Source: Streptomyces sp. NP-1717 (lineage in GTDB: Bacteria > Actinomycetota > Actinomycetes > Streptomycetales > Streptomycetaceae). Taken from it: a stretch of DNA of 37,352 bases. Below are positions 16,923 through 25,422 of this stretch, piece by piece (position 1 is the stretch's first letter; each line of letters starts with the position of its first letter). A program made the translations under genes and the position numbers. Location: positions 1 to 37,352 of the forward strand of contig NZ_JAAPBF010000049.1 of NCBI RefSeq assembly GCF_022695985.1. The letters are read 5' to 3'. Under the pieces are notes generated by a model. The model saw nothing but the letters and a program-made list of their open reading frames with translations. It did no database searches and was not told the DNA's origin.

Positions 16923-18437
16923 ATGACACAGACCAAGGCCGTCGCGACCGGCCAGCGAGAGACGAGCCGTCCGGCCCAGCGGGACCGGACGGCCGACGGC
17001 GGTCTCCTGTGGCTGGCGGTCGTCGCGAGCGTGTACACGATCGTGCAACTCGTCTTCGTCGTACCGGGATCCGGGCTCGGCTGGGACGAGACCGTGTACA
17101 CCAGCCAAGTCAGCCGCGCCGCCTCCGACACCGCGTTCTTCAGTGCCCCCCGTGCTCGGGGCATCACCTTCCTCGTCGCGCCGGTGACCTTCCTGACCTC
17201 CTCCGTCGACGTGCTCCGCGTCTATCTGGCGCTGCTCTCCGGCGCCGGACTCTTCCTCGCCCTCCATGTGTGGCGGCGCCTGCTCCCCGCATCCGTACTC
17301 GCCCTCGCCGGCGCCCTGTTCGCCGGACTGTGGATCACCGTCTTCTACGGGCCGCAGGTCATGCCGAACCTCTGGGTCGCCCTCGGCTGCCTCTGCGCCG
17401 TCGGCCTCTTCCTGCGGGCGGCGCGCGACCGGACCGACCGTACGGCCCTCATCGGGCTCGGAGTCGCGGTGGCCTTCGTCGCCCTCATGCGCCCCACCGA
17501 CGCCTTCTGGCTCACCGCGCCGCTCGCCCTCATCGCGCTCGCCGTCCGGCGATGGCGCCGGTGGGCCCTGCTGACGGCGCTCGCCGCGGGCGGGGCCGTC
17601 GGCTGCGCGGAGTGGATCATCGAGGCGTACGTCAGCTACGGCGGCCTCTTCACACGGCTCGCCCGGGCCAGCGAGATCCAGGGCCATCTGGGCTGGAACC
17701 TCGTCTTCGGCGACCACATGCGCTCGCTCGACGGGCGGCTGCTCTGCCGTCCCTGCGACGTCCGGTGGCGGCGGCCGGCCACCGCGATCTGGTGGTTCGC
17801 CCTGCCGCTGCTCACCCTCGGCGGAGTACTGGTCGCCGCCCGCCTGCGGCGGCTGCCGCTCGTACTGGTGCCGACACTGGTCGGTCTGTCGATGGCCGCG
17901 CAGTACCTGCTCCTGATCGGTTACGCCGCGCCGCGCTTCCTGCTCCCCGTGTACGCGCTCCTCGCGCTGCCCACCGCGCTGTTCCTGACCTGGCTCGTCA
18001 GGACCGCGCGGCCCCGCGGACCGGTGGTGGTCCTGCTCGTGGCGGCGGCGGTCGCGCATCTGTGGGTCCAGGGGACCGTCGTCGCGGACCGTGCCGAGCG
18101 CAGCCGGGTCGACCGGGGCAAGTTCGACCGTATCGCCGCCGAGTTCGCACGTCAGGGCGTCACACCGCCCTGTGTGGTCAGCGGCACGGAGGCGATCAGG
18201 GTCGCCTTCCGGATCGGCTGCGCGTCGCGGCAGACCGGCGGTCACGACGGGAGCATCACGCCCGGTGAACTCGTCGCCGTGGCACGCGAGAAGCCGGTGG
18301 CTTTCGTGGTCGCGGGGCAGGCCGGGCCCCCCGCGTACGCGCGCGAGTGGCGGGTCGAGCGAATCCCCGATCTGCCGGGCCTGCGCAACTGCCGCGTGTA
18401 TCTGTCACCGTCCGCCCGGGCCGAACCGGGCGCCTGA
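16923..18437 (+). CDS. GT-C (GT39-like) integral membrane glycosyltransferase
   Basis: Polytopic membrane protein of about 504 residues, probably transferring sugar from a polyprenyl-phosphate donor at the outer face of the membrane. After helix 1 ('LWLAVVASVYTIVQLVFVV') comes the acidic catalytic-loop motif 'GLGWDETVYTSQVS', the position of the D/E motif in GT-C enzymes. About ten hydrophobic segments follow, then 'GYAAPRFLLPVYALLALP' and an extracytoplasmic C-terminal domain of about 110 residues with several Cys. ATG 16923 is chosen because the sequence before it is Pro/Arg-rich; ATG 16851 is possible. The acceptor is unknown and there are no sugar-biosynthesis neighbours. Confidence 0.8.
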   Translation: MTQTKAVATGQRETSRPAQRDRTADGGLLWLAVVASVYTIVQLVFVVPGSGLGWDETVYTSQVSRAASDTAFFSAPRARGITFLVAPVTFLTSSVDVLRVYLALLSGAGLFLALHVWRRLLPASVLALAGALFAGLWITVFYGPQVMPNLWVALGCLCAVGLFLRAARDRTDRTALIGLGVAVAFVALMRPTDAFWLTAPLALIALAVRRWRRWALLTALAAGGAVGCAEWIIEAYVSYGGLFTRLARASEIQGHLGWNLVFGDHMRSLDGRLLCRPCDVRWRRPATAIWWFALPLLTLGGVLVAARLRRLPLVLVPTLVGLSMAAQYLLLIGYAAPRFLLPVYALLALPTALFLTWLVRTARPRGPVVVLLVAAAVAHLWVQGTVVADRAERSRVDRGKFDRIAAEFARQGVTPPCVVSGTEAIRVAFRIGCASRQTGGHDGSITPGELVAVAREKPVAFVVAGQAGPPAYAREWRVERIPDLPGLRNCRVYLSPSARAEPGA

Positions 18438-18447
18438 CGGGCGCGCC

Positions 18448-18479
18448 GCCGGCCGTGGCGCACGCGCGCCACGGCCGGC
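18448..18479 (+). terminator. Strong hairpin after the GT-C glycosyltransferase gene
   Basis: Perfect 14-bp stem GCCGGCCGTGGCGC (18448-18461) / GCGCCACGGCCGGC (18466-18479) with loop ACGC, 11 bases past the stop codon. Confidence 0.75.
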
Positions 18480-18652
18480 CCCGCCCGTGACGAGCCCGGC
18501 CCCGTCGACGGGAGCGGGGGCGACGAGCCGCGTCCTACCCCAAGGCGCACGGCGCCGTGGACGCCGCCGAGCGGGCACCGATGAGTTTCTCCGTGACCGG
18601 AGGTCTTTACTGTGCCTGGGAGAACCAGGACACGGACTTTAGGAGAGTTTCG

Positions 18653-19225
18653 ATGCGCACCCTGATCAGCACCGCTTTCGTCTCACTCGACGGCGTCGTG
18701 GAGGCGCCGGGCGGCGAGCCCGGCTACCGGAACTCGGGCTGGACCTTCAAGGAGGTCGAATTCGTCCCGGAGGCGTACGAGATCAAGGGCCGGGAGCAGG
18801 AGGAGGCAGCGGCCATGCTGCTGGGCCGGACCAGCTACGAGGCGTTCAGCCCCGTCTGGCCGGGCATGGAGGAGTTCTCCTCGTACAAGGTGATGCCGAA
18901 GTACGTCGTCTCCACCACCCTCACCGACGACGCGCTCGTCTCGGACTGGGGCCCGACCACGATCCTGAGATCGCTCGACGAGGTCGCGGAGCTGAAGCGG
19001 ACCGAGGGCGGCCCGATCATCGTCCACGGCAGCGCCACCCTCAACCGGGGTCTCTCGGACGCCGGCCTGATCGACCGTTACCACCTGCTGGTCTTCCCGC
19101 TCCTGCTCGGCGCGGGCAAGCGGCTGTTCAGCGACGCGGACAACGACACCCGCAAGCTGCGGCTCGTCGAGCACGAGACGTACTCGAACGGTCTCCAGAA
19201 GAACGTGTTCGACGTCGTCCACTGA
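18653..19225 (+). CDS. Dihydrofolate reductase/RibD C-terminal-like protein
   Basis: A 190-residue NADPH-dependent-reductase-fold protein. Landmarks are 'STAFVSLDGVVEAPGG', 'MLLGRTSYEAFSPVWP', 'KYVVSTTL', 'GPIIVHGSATLNRGLSDAGLIDRYHLLVFPLLLGAGKRLF'-type sequence in which the 'GS..L...L' and 'P...G.G..LF' elements are diagnostic of the RibD_C family. Members seldom have a known substrate and most are not true DHFR. AGGAG at 18641-18645 fixes ATG 18653; the longer frame from 18557 has no ribosome site. It converges on the photolyase gene. Confidence 0.9.
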   Translation: MRTLISTAFVSLDGVVEAPGGEPGYRNSGWTFKEVEFVPEAYEIKGREQEEAAAMLLGRTSYEAFSPVWPGMEEFSSYKVMPKYVVSTTLTDDALVSDWGPTTILRSLDEVAELKRTEGGPIIVHGSATLNRGLSDAGLIDRYHLLVFPLLLGAGKRLFSDADNDTRKLRLVEHETYSNGLQKNVFDVVH

Positions 19226-19232
19226 CGGCCCC

Positions 19233-19253
19233 GGCCGGGCCACCGGCCCGGCC
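19233..19253. terminator. Bidirectional hairpin between convergent genes
   Basis: GGCCGGGCC (19233-19241), ACC, GGCCCGGCC (19245-19253): a perfect 9-bp stem filling the 38-base gap between the RibD-like and photolyase stop codons, serving both. Confidence 0.7.
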
Positions 19254-19263
19254 CGGAGCCGGC

Positions 19264-20637
19264 TCAGTCCTTCCCGCGGGCCCGCTGGAAGCGGTCCCGG
19301 CCCTCGGCCAGTTCCACGAGCGGATCCGGGTAGTCGTACCGGGCACGCTCGCGCCCGGTGAGCTTCCACGGCTCGTGGACGGCCGCGCCCGCCAGCCCGC
19401 CCAGCTCGGGCACCCACCGGCGGACGTAGCGGCCGTCCGGGTCGTAACGCTTGCCCTGGATCACCGGGTTGAGCACCCGGTTGGGGCGTGAATCCGTGCC
19501 GGTACCGGCCATCCACTGCCAGTTGAGCTGGTTGTTGGCGATGTCGCCGTCCACCAGCAGCTCCAGGAAGTGGCGCGCGCCGATCCGCCAGTCCACGTAC
19601 AGGGTCTTGGTGAGGAAGCTCGCGGTCAGCAGCCTGCCGCGGTTGTGCATCCACCCCTCGTGGCGCAACTGGCGCATGGCGGCGTCCACCACCGGATAGC
19701 CGGTACGGCCCGCCTTCCACGCCTCGATCTCCTCGCCGGCGGACTCCTCGGACCGCCAGCGGTCGTGCTTGGTGCGGTAGTCGACCGACGAGGCGTCGGG
19801 CCGGGCGGCCAGCACCTGGTGGTGGAAGTCGCGCCAGCACAACTGCCGTACGAACGCCTCGGCGCCCGTACCGCCCGCCCGCCTCGCCCGCTGGACGAGC
19901 TCGGTGGGGGAGAGGGCGCCGAAGTGCAGATACGGCGAGAGCCGCGAGGTGAGGTCGCCCGCCATGTCGTCGTGGCCGCTGTCGTACGTCGCGAGCCCGC
20001 CGCGCTTCCAGGCCGTGAAGCGTTTGCGGCCCGCGCTCTCGCCACCCTCGGCGAGACCCTCCGAGATGCCGGAGGTGTCCGCGCGCGCGGGCACCGGGTC
20101 GGAGCCGACCCCCGCCGGAACCCCCACCGTCCGGGGCGCGGCGAGTACGCCACGGAGTCGCTCCTGCGACCAGCGGCGGAAGTACGGGGTGAAGACCGCG
20201 AAGTGGTCCGAGCCGGCCGGAGTGACGGCGCCCGGCGGGAGCGCCGTGAGGGTGGCGTCGTGGACGTGCAGCCGGCGGCCGTCGGACTCCAGGGCCAGGC
20301 GCAGCCGTTCCTCACGCCGCTGGGCGTAGCGGCTGACTCCGCCGGCCGTCCGTACCTCCCCGGCACCGGTCTCGGCCGCGACCTTGAGCGTCTGTTCCAC
20401 GACATCGCCGCTACGCACGACGAGTCGGCCGCCGCGCGCCCGGAGCCCGGCGTCGAGATCGGTCAGACAGTCGGCGAGGAACGCGCGCCGGTTGGGCGTG
20501 GCGAACCCGGCCGACACGATCGCCTCGTCGAGGACGAACAGCGGCACCACCTCGTCGGCGCCGGCGACGGCGGCGTGCAGGGTCGGGTTGTCGTGAAGAC
20601 GCAGGTCGCTGGTGAACAGGACGACCGAGACGGTCAT
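19264..20637 (-). CDS. phr: Deoxyribodipyrimidine photo-lyase
   Basis: Light-driven flavoenzyme that reverses cyclobutane pyrimidine dimers. The 457 residues begin with the Rossmann antenna domain ('VLFTSDLRLHDNPTL'), then a helical FAD domain: 'RLSPYLHFGALSP', 'FVRQLCWRDFHHQVL', 'GYPVVDAAMRQLRHEGWMHNR', 'FLTKTLYVDWRIGARHF', 'ANNQLNWQWMAGTGTDSRPNR', of which the 'WQWMAGTGTD' and 'NPVIQGKRYDPDG' motifs are typical of class I photolyases. ATG 20637 is chosen over an in-frame upstream start because GAGGGGAAG precedes it. It stands head to head with crtI, so light-induced co-regulation of carotenoids and repair is plausible, as in other Streptomyces. Confidence 0.93.
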   Translation of the reverse strand: MTVSVVLFTSDLRLHDNPTLHAAVAGADEVVPLFVLDEAIVSAGFATPNRRAFLADCLTDLDAGLRARGGRLVVRSGDVVEQTLKVAAETGAGEVRTAGGVSRYAQRREERLRLALESDGRRLHVHDATLTALPPGAVTPAGSDHFAVFTPYFRRWSQERLRGVLAAPRTVGVPAGVGSDPVPARADTSGISEGLAEGGESAGRKRFTAWKRGGLATYDSGHDDMAGDLTSRLSPYLHFGALSPTELVQRARRAGGTGAEAFVRQLCWRDFHHQVLAARPDASSVDYRTKHDRWRSEESAGEEIEAWKAGRTGYPVVDAAMRQLRHEGWMHNRGRLLTASFLTKTLYVDWRIGARHFLELLVDGDIANNQLNWQWMAGTGTDSRPNRVLNPVIQGKRYDPDGRYVRRWVPELGGLAGAAVHEPWKLTGRERARYDYPDPLVELAEGRDRFQRARGKD

Positions 20638-20974
20638 GGAGCCACTTCCCCTCGTACGGGCCACTCGTGCCCGTATCTCTGTCTGCTCAAGGCGTCAGCA
20701 TGCGGTGCGGGCACCACCCACCCGGCCATCGGGCCGGCCCGTTCACCCGAAGAGACGCACCGCTGACATGTTGTCCGGCGTACGGCCCATGATCATGGTG
20801 GACTGAGGCGTCATCAGACCCGCGCCGGGGACCGCGCGTCCGAATCCGCACTCCCGATCCGAACGAACGGTGCGCCCGGCCGGCCGACGCGAGAAGAGGT
20901 CACGCGATGCGCGGCAGTGGTACGGGCCCGCTCTCCCCGGGAGGACGCCGGGCGCGGCCCTCCGGGAGCGGCCG
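20638..20974. promoter_or_regulatory. Divergent phr/crtI regulatory region with several dyads
   Basis: 337 bases without a gene. Dyads: TACGGGC (20655-20661) / GCCCGTA (20669-20675), perfect 7-bp arms 17 bases before the phr start and overlapping a possible -10; GACA-TGT-TGTC (20765-20775); and the perfect palindrome CCATGATCATGG (20787-20798). These are candidate sites for a light-responsive regulator such as the MerR-type LitR known from Streptomyces; no litR or litS gene is in the window. Confidence 0.45.
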
Positions 20975-22531
20975 ATGAGGACACTCGGCGGACCCACCGA
21001 CCACGTCGTCGTGGTCGGCGCCGGACTCGCCGGGCTCTCCGCCGCCCTGCATCTGCTCGGCGCCGGACGCGCCGTCACCGTCGTCGACCGTGGTACGCGG
21101 CCCGGCGGCCGGGCGGGCCGCCTCGAACGGGGCGGCTACCACCTCGACACCGGCCCCACCGTCCTCACCATGCCCGACCTCGTAGAGGAGGCCTTCGCCG
21201 CCGTCGGCGACACACTCGCCGACCGGCTCGACCTCATCCCCCTGCACCCCGCCTACCGGGCACGGTTCGCCGACGGCAGCACACTCGACGTCCACACCGG
21301 CGCCGACGCGATGGCCGCCGAGGTCGAACGCTTCGCGGGATCCGGCGAAGCGCACGGCTACCGGCGCCTGCGCCACTGGCTGGAGAAGCTGTACGCCGTC
21401 CAGACACGCCGTTTCATCGACGCCAACTTCGACTCGCCGCTGTCCCTCCTCCACCCCGACCTCGTACGCCTGGCCGCACTCGGCGGCTTCGGCCGCCTCG
21501 ACACCCGCATCGGATCGTTCATCTCGGACGAACGCCTGCGCCGGGTCTTCTCCTTCCAGGCCCTGTACGCCGGCATCCCACCCGCCAAGGCCCTGGCCGC
21601 GTACGCCGTCATCGCCTACATGGACACCGTCGCCGGGGTCTGCTTCCCGCGCGGCGGCATGCACGCCCTGCCCCGCGCCATGGCCGACGCGGCGGCGGAC
21701 GCGGGTGCCGACTTCCGCTACGGTCACGACGTCACCCGCCTGGAACGGTCGGGCGGCGGATCCGGCGGCGGATCCGGCGACCGGATCACCGCGGTCATCA
21801 CCGGCCACGGCGACGACCAGGTACGTATCCCCTGCGACGCGGTCGTCCTCACGCCCGATCTGCCCGTCACCTACCGTCTGCTCGGCCGCCCGCCGCGCCG
21901 CGCCGTCCCGCTGCGGTTCTCGCCGTCGGCCGTGATCCTGCACGCAGGCACCGACCGCACCTGGCCGGGACTCGGCCACCACACCATCTCGTTCGGACAC
22001 GCCTGGAAGCGTACGTTCCGGGAACTGACGCACACCGGGAGCCTCATGAGCGACCCGTCCCTGCTCATCACCCGCCCCACGGCCACCGACCCGGGCCTCG
22101 CCCCGCCCGGCCGCCATCTGCACTACATCCTGGCGCCCTGCCCCAACACCCGTATCGGGCCCGGCGTCCACGAGTGGGCGGAGCTCGGCCCCCGCTACCG
22201 CGACACTCTCCTCACCGAACTCGAACGCCGGGGGCTGGACGGACTCGGCGCCGCCATCGAGGAGGAATGCCTCGTCACACCCGCCGACTGGGCCGCCGAA
22301 GGGCACGCCGCGGGAACCCCGTTCTCCGCCGCGCACACCTTCGCGCAGACCGGCCCCTTCCGCCCGCGCAACCTGGTGCGCGGCACCACGAACGCGGTGC
22401 TCGCCGGATGCGGCACCACCCCCGGAGTCGGCGTCCCCACCGTCCTGATCTCCGGCAAGCTCGCCGCCGCCCGCGTCACCGGCTCCGGTACGGGAGCGGC
22501 CGTCCGCGTACCGAAAGGACGGCGCGCATGA
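20975..22531 (+). CDS. crtI: Phytoene desaturase
   Basis: FAD-dependent, membrane-associated desaturase that introduces the double bonds turning phytoene into lycopene. The 518 residues open with the dinucleotide-binding motif '[17 protein letters not shown]' and '[24 protein letters not shown]', typical of CrtI, with '[41 protein letters not shown]' in the middle and the carotenoid-desaturase C-terminal motif '[33 protein letters not shown]'. A Gly/Ser linker ('GGGSGGGSG') sits near residue 265. ATG 20975 has GGGAG upstream; a longer frame to 20870 has none. Its stop overlaps crtB by ATGA, so the two are co-translated. In S. coelicolor and S. griseus crtE precedes this gene; here it does not. 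Confidence 0.95.
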   Translation: MRTLGGPTDHVVVVGAGLAGLSAALHLLGAGRAVTVVDRGTRPGGRAGRLERGGYHLDTGPTVLTMPDLVEEAFAAVGDTLADRLDLIPLHPAYRARFADGSTLDVHTGADAMAAEVERFAGSGEAHGYRRLRHWLEKLYAVQTRRFIDANFDSPLSLLHPDLVRLAALGGFGRLDTRIGSFISDERLRRVFSFQALYAGIPPAKALAAYAVIAYMDTVAGVCFPRGGMHALPRAMADAAADAGADFRYGHDVTRLERSGGGSGGGSGDRITAVITGHGDDQVRIPCDAVVLTPDLPVTYRLLGRPPRRAVPLRFSPSAVILHAGTDRTWPGLGHHTISFGHAWKRTFRELTHTGSLMSDPSLLITRPTATDPGLAPPGRHLHYILAPCPNTRIGPGVHEWAELGPRYRDTLLTELERRGLDGLGAAIEEECLVTPADWAAEGHAAGTPFSAAHTFAQTGPFRPRNLVRGTTNAVLAGCGTTPGVGVPTVLISGKLAAARVTGSGTGAAVRVPKGRRA

Positions 22532-23481
22532 CCGACCGTGAACTCGACGCCGCCGGCATCGACGACCCGTATCTGCGCGCCGCCTACACCCGGTGCCGCC
22601 GGCTCAACTCACGCCACGGCAGGACCTATTTCCTCGCCACCCGCCTCCTGCCCGTCGAACGGCGCCCCGCGGTCCACGCCCTCTACGGCTTCGCCCGCTG
22701 GGCCGACGACATCGTCGACGACCTCGACACCGCCGCCACCACCGCCGAGCGCGCCCGCCAACTCGACGCGCTCCAGGCACGGTTGGCGGACGGGCTGCGT
22801 TCGGGCCGCAGTCGCGATCCCGTGATCAGGGCGCTCGCCCACACCGCGACGACCTACCGCATCGACCACCCGCTGTTCCGCGACTTCCTGACCGCCATGC
22901 GCAGCGACCTCACGGTCACGGACTACGCCACCTACGACGACCTGCGCCGCTACATGCACGGCTCGGCCGCCGTGATCGGTCTCCAGATGCTGCCCGTGCT
23001 CGGCACCGTCGTCCCGCGCGAGGTGGCGGCCCCGCACGCCGCCGCGCTCGGCGTCGCCTTCCAGCTGACCAACTTCGTCCGGGACGTCGGCGAGGACCTC
23101 GACCGCGGCCGGGTCTATCTGCCCGCCGATCTGCTCGCCGCGCACGGGGTCGACCGCGAACTGCTGGAGTGGAGCCGTGCCACCGGCACCAGGGACTCGC
23201 GGATCACCGCCGCGCTGAAGGCCGCCGTCGCGCTGACCCGCGGCGTCTACCGGCGTGCGGCGCCCGGCATCCGGATGCTCGACCCGGTGTCCCGCCCCTG
23301 TATCCGCGCCGCGTTCGTCCTGTACGGCGGGATTCTCGACGCCGTGGCCGACGAAGGGTACGCAGTGCTGCACCGCCGTGCCGTCGTACGCCGCCGGCGG
23401 CGGGCGGCCGTCGCCGTCGACGGGCTGGTACGGGTGGCGGCCGCCCGGACCAGAGCAGCCGCGCGCGAGGGGGTGGCATGA
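22528..23481 (+). CDS. crtB: Phytoene synthase
   Basis: Condenses two geranylgeranyl diphosphates to phytoene. The 317 residues carry '[15 protein letters not shown]', the first Asp-rich motif '[12 protein letters not shown]', '[13 protein letters not shown]' and the second '[19 protein letters not shown]'. The start overlaps the crtI stop (ATGA) and the stop overlaps the Rieske gene (ATGA), making a tight three-gene operon. The C-terminus is very Arg/Ala-rich. GGPP must come from a crtE elsewhere in the genome. Confidence 0.95.
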   Translation: MTDRELDAAGIDDPYLRAAYTRCRRLNSRHGRTYFLATRLLPVERRPAVHALYGFARWADDIVDDLDTAATTAERARQLDALQARLADGLRSGRSRDPVIRALAHTATTYRIDHPLFRDFLTAMRSDLTVTDYATYDDLRRYMHGSAAVIGLQMLPVLGTVVPREVAAPHAAALGVAFQLTNFVRDVGEDLDRGRVYLPADLLAAHGVDRELLEWSRATGTRDSRITAALKAAVALTRGVYRRAAPGIRMLDPVSRPCIRAAFVLYGGILDAVADEGYAVLHRRAVVRRRRRAAVAVDGLVRVAAARTRAAAREGVA

Positions 23482-24527
23482 GCGACCACGACGACGGCAC
23501 ACGGGCACGTACATCCGGCGGCGAGGGGTGGCGCGGCCGGTACCCGTTGCGGCTGCGCCGTCGTCCCGCCAACTGGGCCGACCAGGAACCGAGTTGGCGG
23601 GAGGCCCGGCCGGCCCTCATCGAGGGGGCGCTGAAGCGGGCCCTCGCCGGACCGTCCGGCAACTGGTACGTGGTGGGCGCCGCCCGCGACGTACGCCCCG
23701 GCCGCCCGCTCGGACGTACCGTCGCGGGCGTCGAACTGGTCCTGTGGCGCGACGAGTCGGGGCGCCTGGTGGCGGGACCGGGCGCCTGCCCGCACCTCGG
23801 CGCGCCGCTCAAGGACGGCCGGGTGCGCTGCGGCACACTCATCTGTCACTGGCACGGACTCGCCCTGGACGGCGGGCCGTTCGCGGGCTGGGAGCCCGTC
23901 CCGGCCTACGACGACGGGGTGTTGGCATGGGTGCGGCTCGACCGGGCGGGCGGCGAGAGCCCGTCGGACCGTCCGCTCGTCCCGCCCCGGCCCGGGGCGG
24001 CCGCGTCCGTGGACGCCGTCTACACCGGCTTCGGGGTGTGCGAGCCGCAGGACGTGGTGGCCAACCGGCTCGACCCCTGGCACGGCGCCTGGCTGCACCC
24101 GTACTCGTTCGTGGACCTCACGGTCCTCTCGACGCCCGGCGGAGGCGACGGCTCCGGCGGGGGCGACGGGTTCGCCGTGGACGTGTCCTTCAAGGTGGCC
24201 GGACGGGCCGTGGTGCCCGTCCGCGCGGTCTTCACGGCACCCGGTCCGCGCACGGTCGTCATGCGCATCACCGAGGGCGAGGGAGAGGGTTCCGTCGTGG
24301 AGACCCATGCCACGCCACTCGGTCACGACGGGCGCGGCCGCCCACGAACGGCCGTGGTCGAGGCGGTCGTCGCGGCCTCCGACCGCCCGGGGTTCGCGGC
24401 GGCACGCGCCGCCGCCCCGGCGCTGCGCCCACTGATGCGCGCCGTCGCCGGCCGCCTGTGGCGCGACGACCTCGCCTACGCGGAACGCCGCTGGCACCTG
24501 CGCAGCACGGGGCGGTTTCCCGGCTGA
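23478..24527 (+). CDS. Rieske [2Fe-2S] protein in the carotenoid operon (DUF5914-like)
   Basis: A 349-residue soluble iron-sulfur protein. The Rieske cluster ligands are Cys104 and His106 ('ACPHLGAP') and Cys123 and His126 ('LICHWHG'), with spacing C-x-H-x16-C-x2-H. Before it is a basic segment with 'NWADQEPSW'; after it, about 200 residues with '[30 protein letters not shown]' and a beta-rich tail. The His-containing '[10 protein letters not shown]' is where Rieske oxygenases place mononuclear-iron ligands, but a clear D/E...D/E-H-H set is not obvious to me. It is coupled to crtB and sits where S. griseus and S. coelicolor crt clusters carry crtV, so it may be that gene or its replacement. 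A carotenoid-modifying or electron-transfer role is inferred from context. Confidence 0.85.
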   Translation: MSDHDDGTRARTSGGEGWRGRYPLRLRRRPANWADQEPSWREARPALIEGALKRALAGPSGNWYVVGAARDVRPGRPLGRTVAGVELVLWRDESGRLVAGPGACPHLGAPLKDGRVRCGTLICHWHGLALDGGPFAGWEPVPAYDDGVLAWVRLDRAGGESPSDRPLVPPRPGAAASVDAVYTGFGVCEPQDVVANRLDPWHGAWLHPYSFVDLTVLSTPGGGDGSGGGDGFAVDVSFKVAGRAVVPVRAVFTAPGPRTVVMRITEGEGEGSVVETHATPLGHDGRGRPRTAVVEAVVAASDRPGFAAARAAAPALRPLMRAVAGRLWRDDLAYAERRWHLRSTGRFPG

Positions 24528-24959
24528 GGGCTGTCATTCGGATCAGGCTGGATCGGTGAACGCCCGCCGCGCGGCGGCTGATGTCCGCGTTGGTGCCGTG
24601 CCTCGCTCCTCCGCTGTCAACGCGGCGAGGCGCGGTGCCGGGGCACGCGAGCCCGGCAAGATCCGAACGACAGGCCCTGGGCCGTGTCCGACACATGTCG
24701 CCGTCCGCCCGCAGGGCGGGGCCGGCGCCCGACGCGGTGCGGCTGATGTCTCTTCGGCGCGGTGCGTCGCAAGACGGAGGGGCCGGCGTCGCACTGGGCG
24801 TACGGACACAGCCTTGGGCGCGGCCAGGGCCGGGCCGTCCGGCGGACGGGTCGGCCTCGGGCGCCGGACGGGCTGCTGTGAAGCGGCCCGCCGGGCGGGA
24901 CAGCCCTTAGGTATCCGTACTCATGTTCCCGTGCCGACCGGTACGGCAAGGTGTTGCGT
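24528..24959. other. Gene-poor gap between the Rieske gene and the small membrane protein gene
   Basis: 432 bases without a supported gene. It holds hairpin candidates: CCGCCC (24705-24710) / GGGCGG (24714-24719) and CCGTCC (24835-24840) / GGACGG (24844-24849), plus GGGCTG (24870-24875) pairing with CAGCCC (24901-24906). The first could end the crtI operon; the latter two would lie in the leader of the next gene. A weak resemblance of the minus strand to decayed coding DNA is too slight to name. Confidence 0.4.
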
Positions 24960-25418
24960 ATGAGCGACCTGCCCACCGCGCCTCCGGCCTTCGACTCCTC
25001 CGCCCCCTCGGTGAAGCCACCCGTGGGGCGGGGTGCCGATGTCGGGGCCTCGTGCGGGCTCGTCTTCCTTGAGCTGATCGCCGTGGCCGTGATCGTCGTC
25101 CTGTGGCCGTTCTTCGATCATTTCGACCTGGATCCCGCCACGGACAGCCAATCGCCGTCCCTCTGGCGCTATCTGCCCGCCCTCGGCGCGGTCGGCGTAC
25201 TGGCCTTCGCCGCCGCGGTGATCGCCTCCCGCGCGCGGGCCACGGTCACAGCGGTGAGCCAGGGCGCGATGGCCGTCCTCGTCGTCCTCGGCTTCTTCGC
25301 CGGGGCCGCGCTGCAATCCCACGAGGACGAGAAGAACCGCCCCGTCCCCGCCCCGACCGGGCCCGTGGGCTGCCGCAGCGGCGGCGACAGCAGCGAGTGC
25401 GCGCGCTACGGCGGGTGA
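24960..25418 (+). CDS. Small membrane protein, two predicted helices (DUF6234-like)
   Basis: A 152-residue protein with a Pro/Ser-rich cytoplasmic N-terminus, hydrophobic segments at about 30-50 ('CGLVFLELIAVAVIVVLWPFF'-type), 70-90 and 98-115, and a charged C-terminus with two Cys ('GCRSGGDSSECARYGG'). It looks like a family of small Streptomyces membrane proteins of unknown function; the DUF number is from memory. It lies between the two convergent crt operons and its stop is 4 bases from that of crtU. Whether it has anything to do with carotenoids (membrane pigments) is open. ATG 24960 is preferred over the in-frame GTG at 24951. Confidence 0.7.
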   Translation: MSDLPTAPPAFDSSAPSVKPPVGRGADVGASCGLVFLELIAVAVIVVLWPFFDHFDLDPATDSQSPSLWRYLPALGAVGVLAFAAAVIASRARATVTAVSQGAMAVLVVLGFFAGAALQSHEDEKNRPVPAPTGPVGCRSGGDSSECARYGG

Positions 25419-25422
25419 CCCG

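Noticed and set aside
24543..24809. Minus-strand stretch with 'LAALTAEERGTAPTRT', suggesting a decayed helicase or transposase
   Set aside because: Too short and too biased in composition to support; no flanking inverted repeats or target duplication seen.
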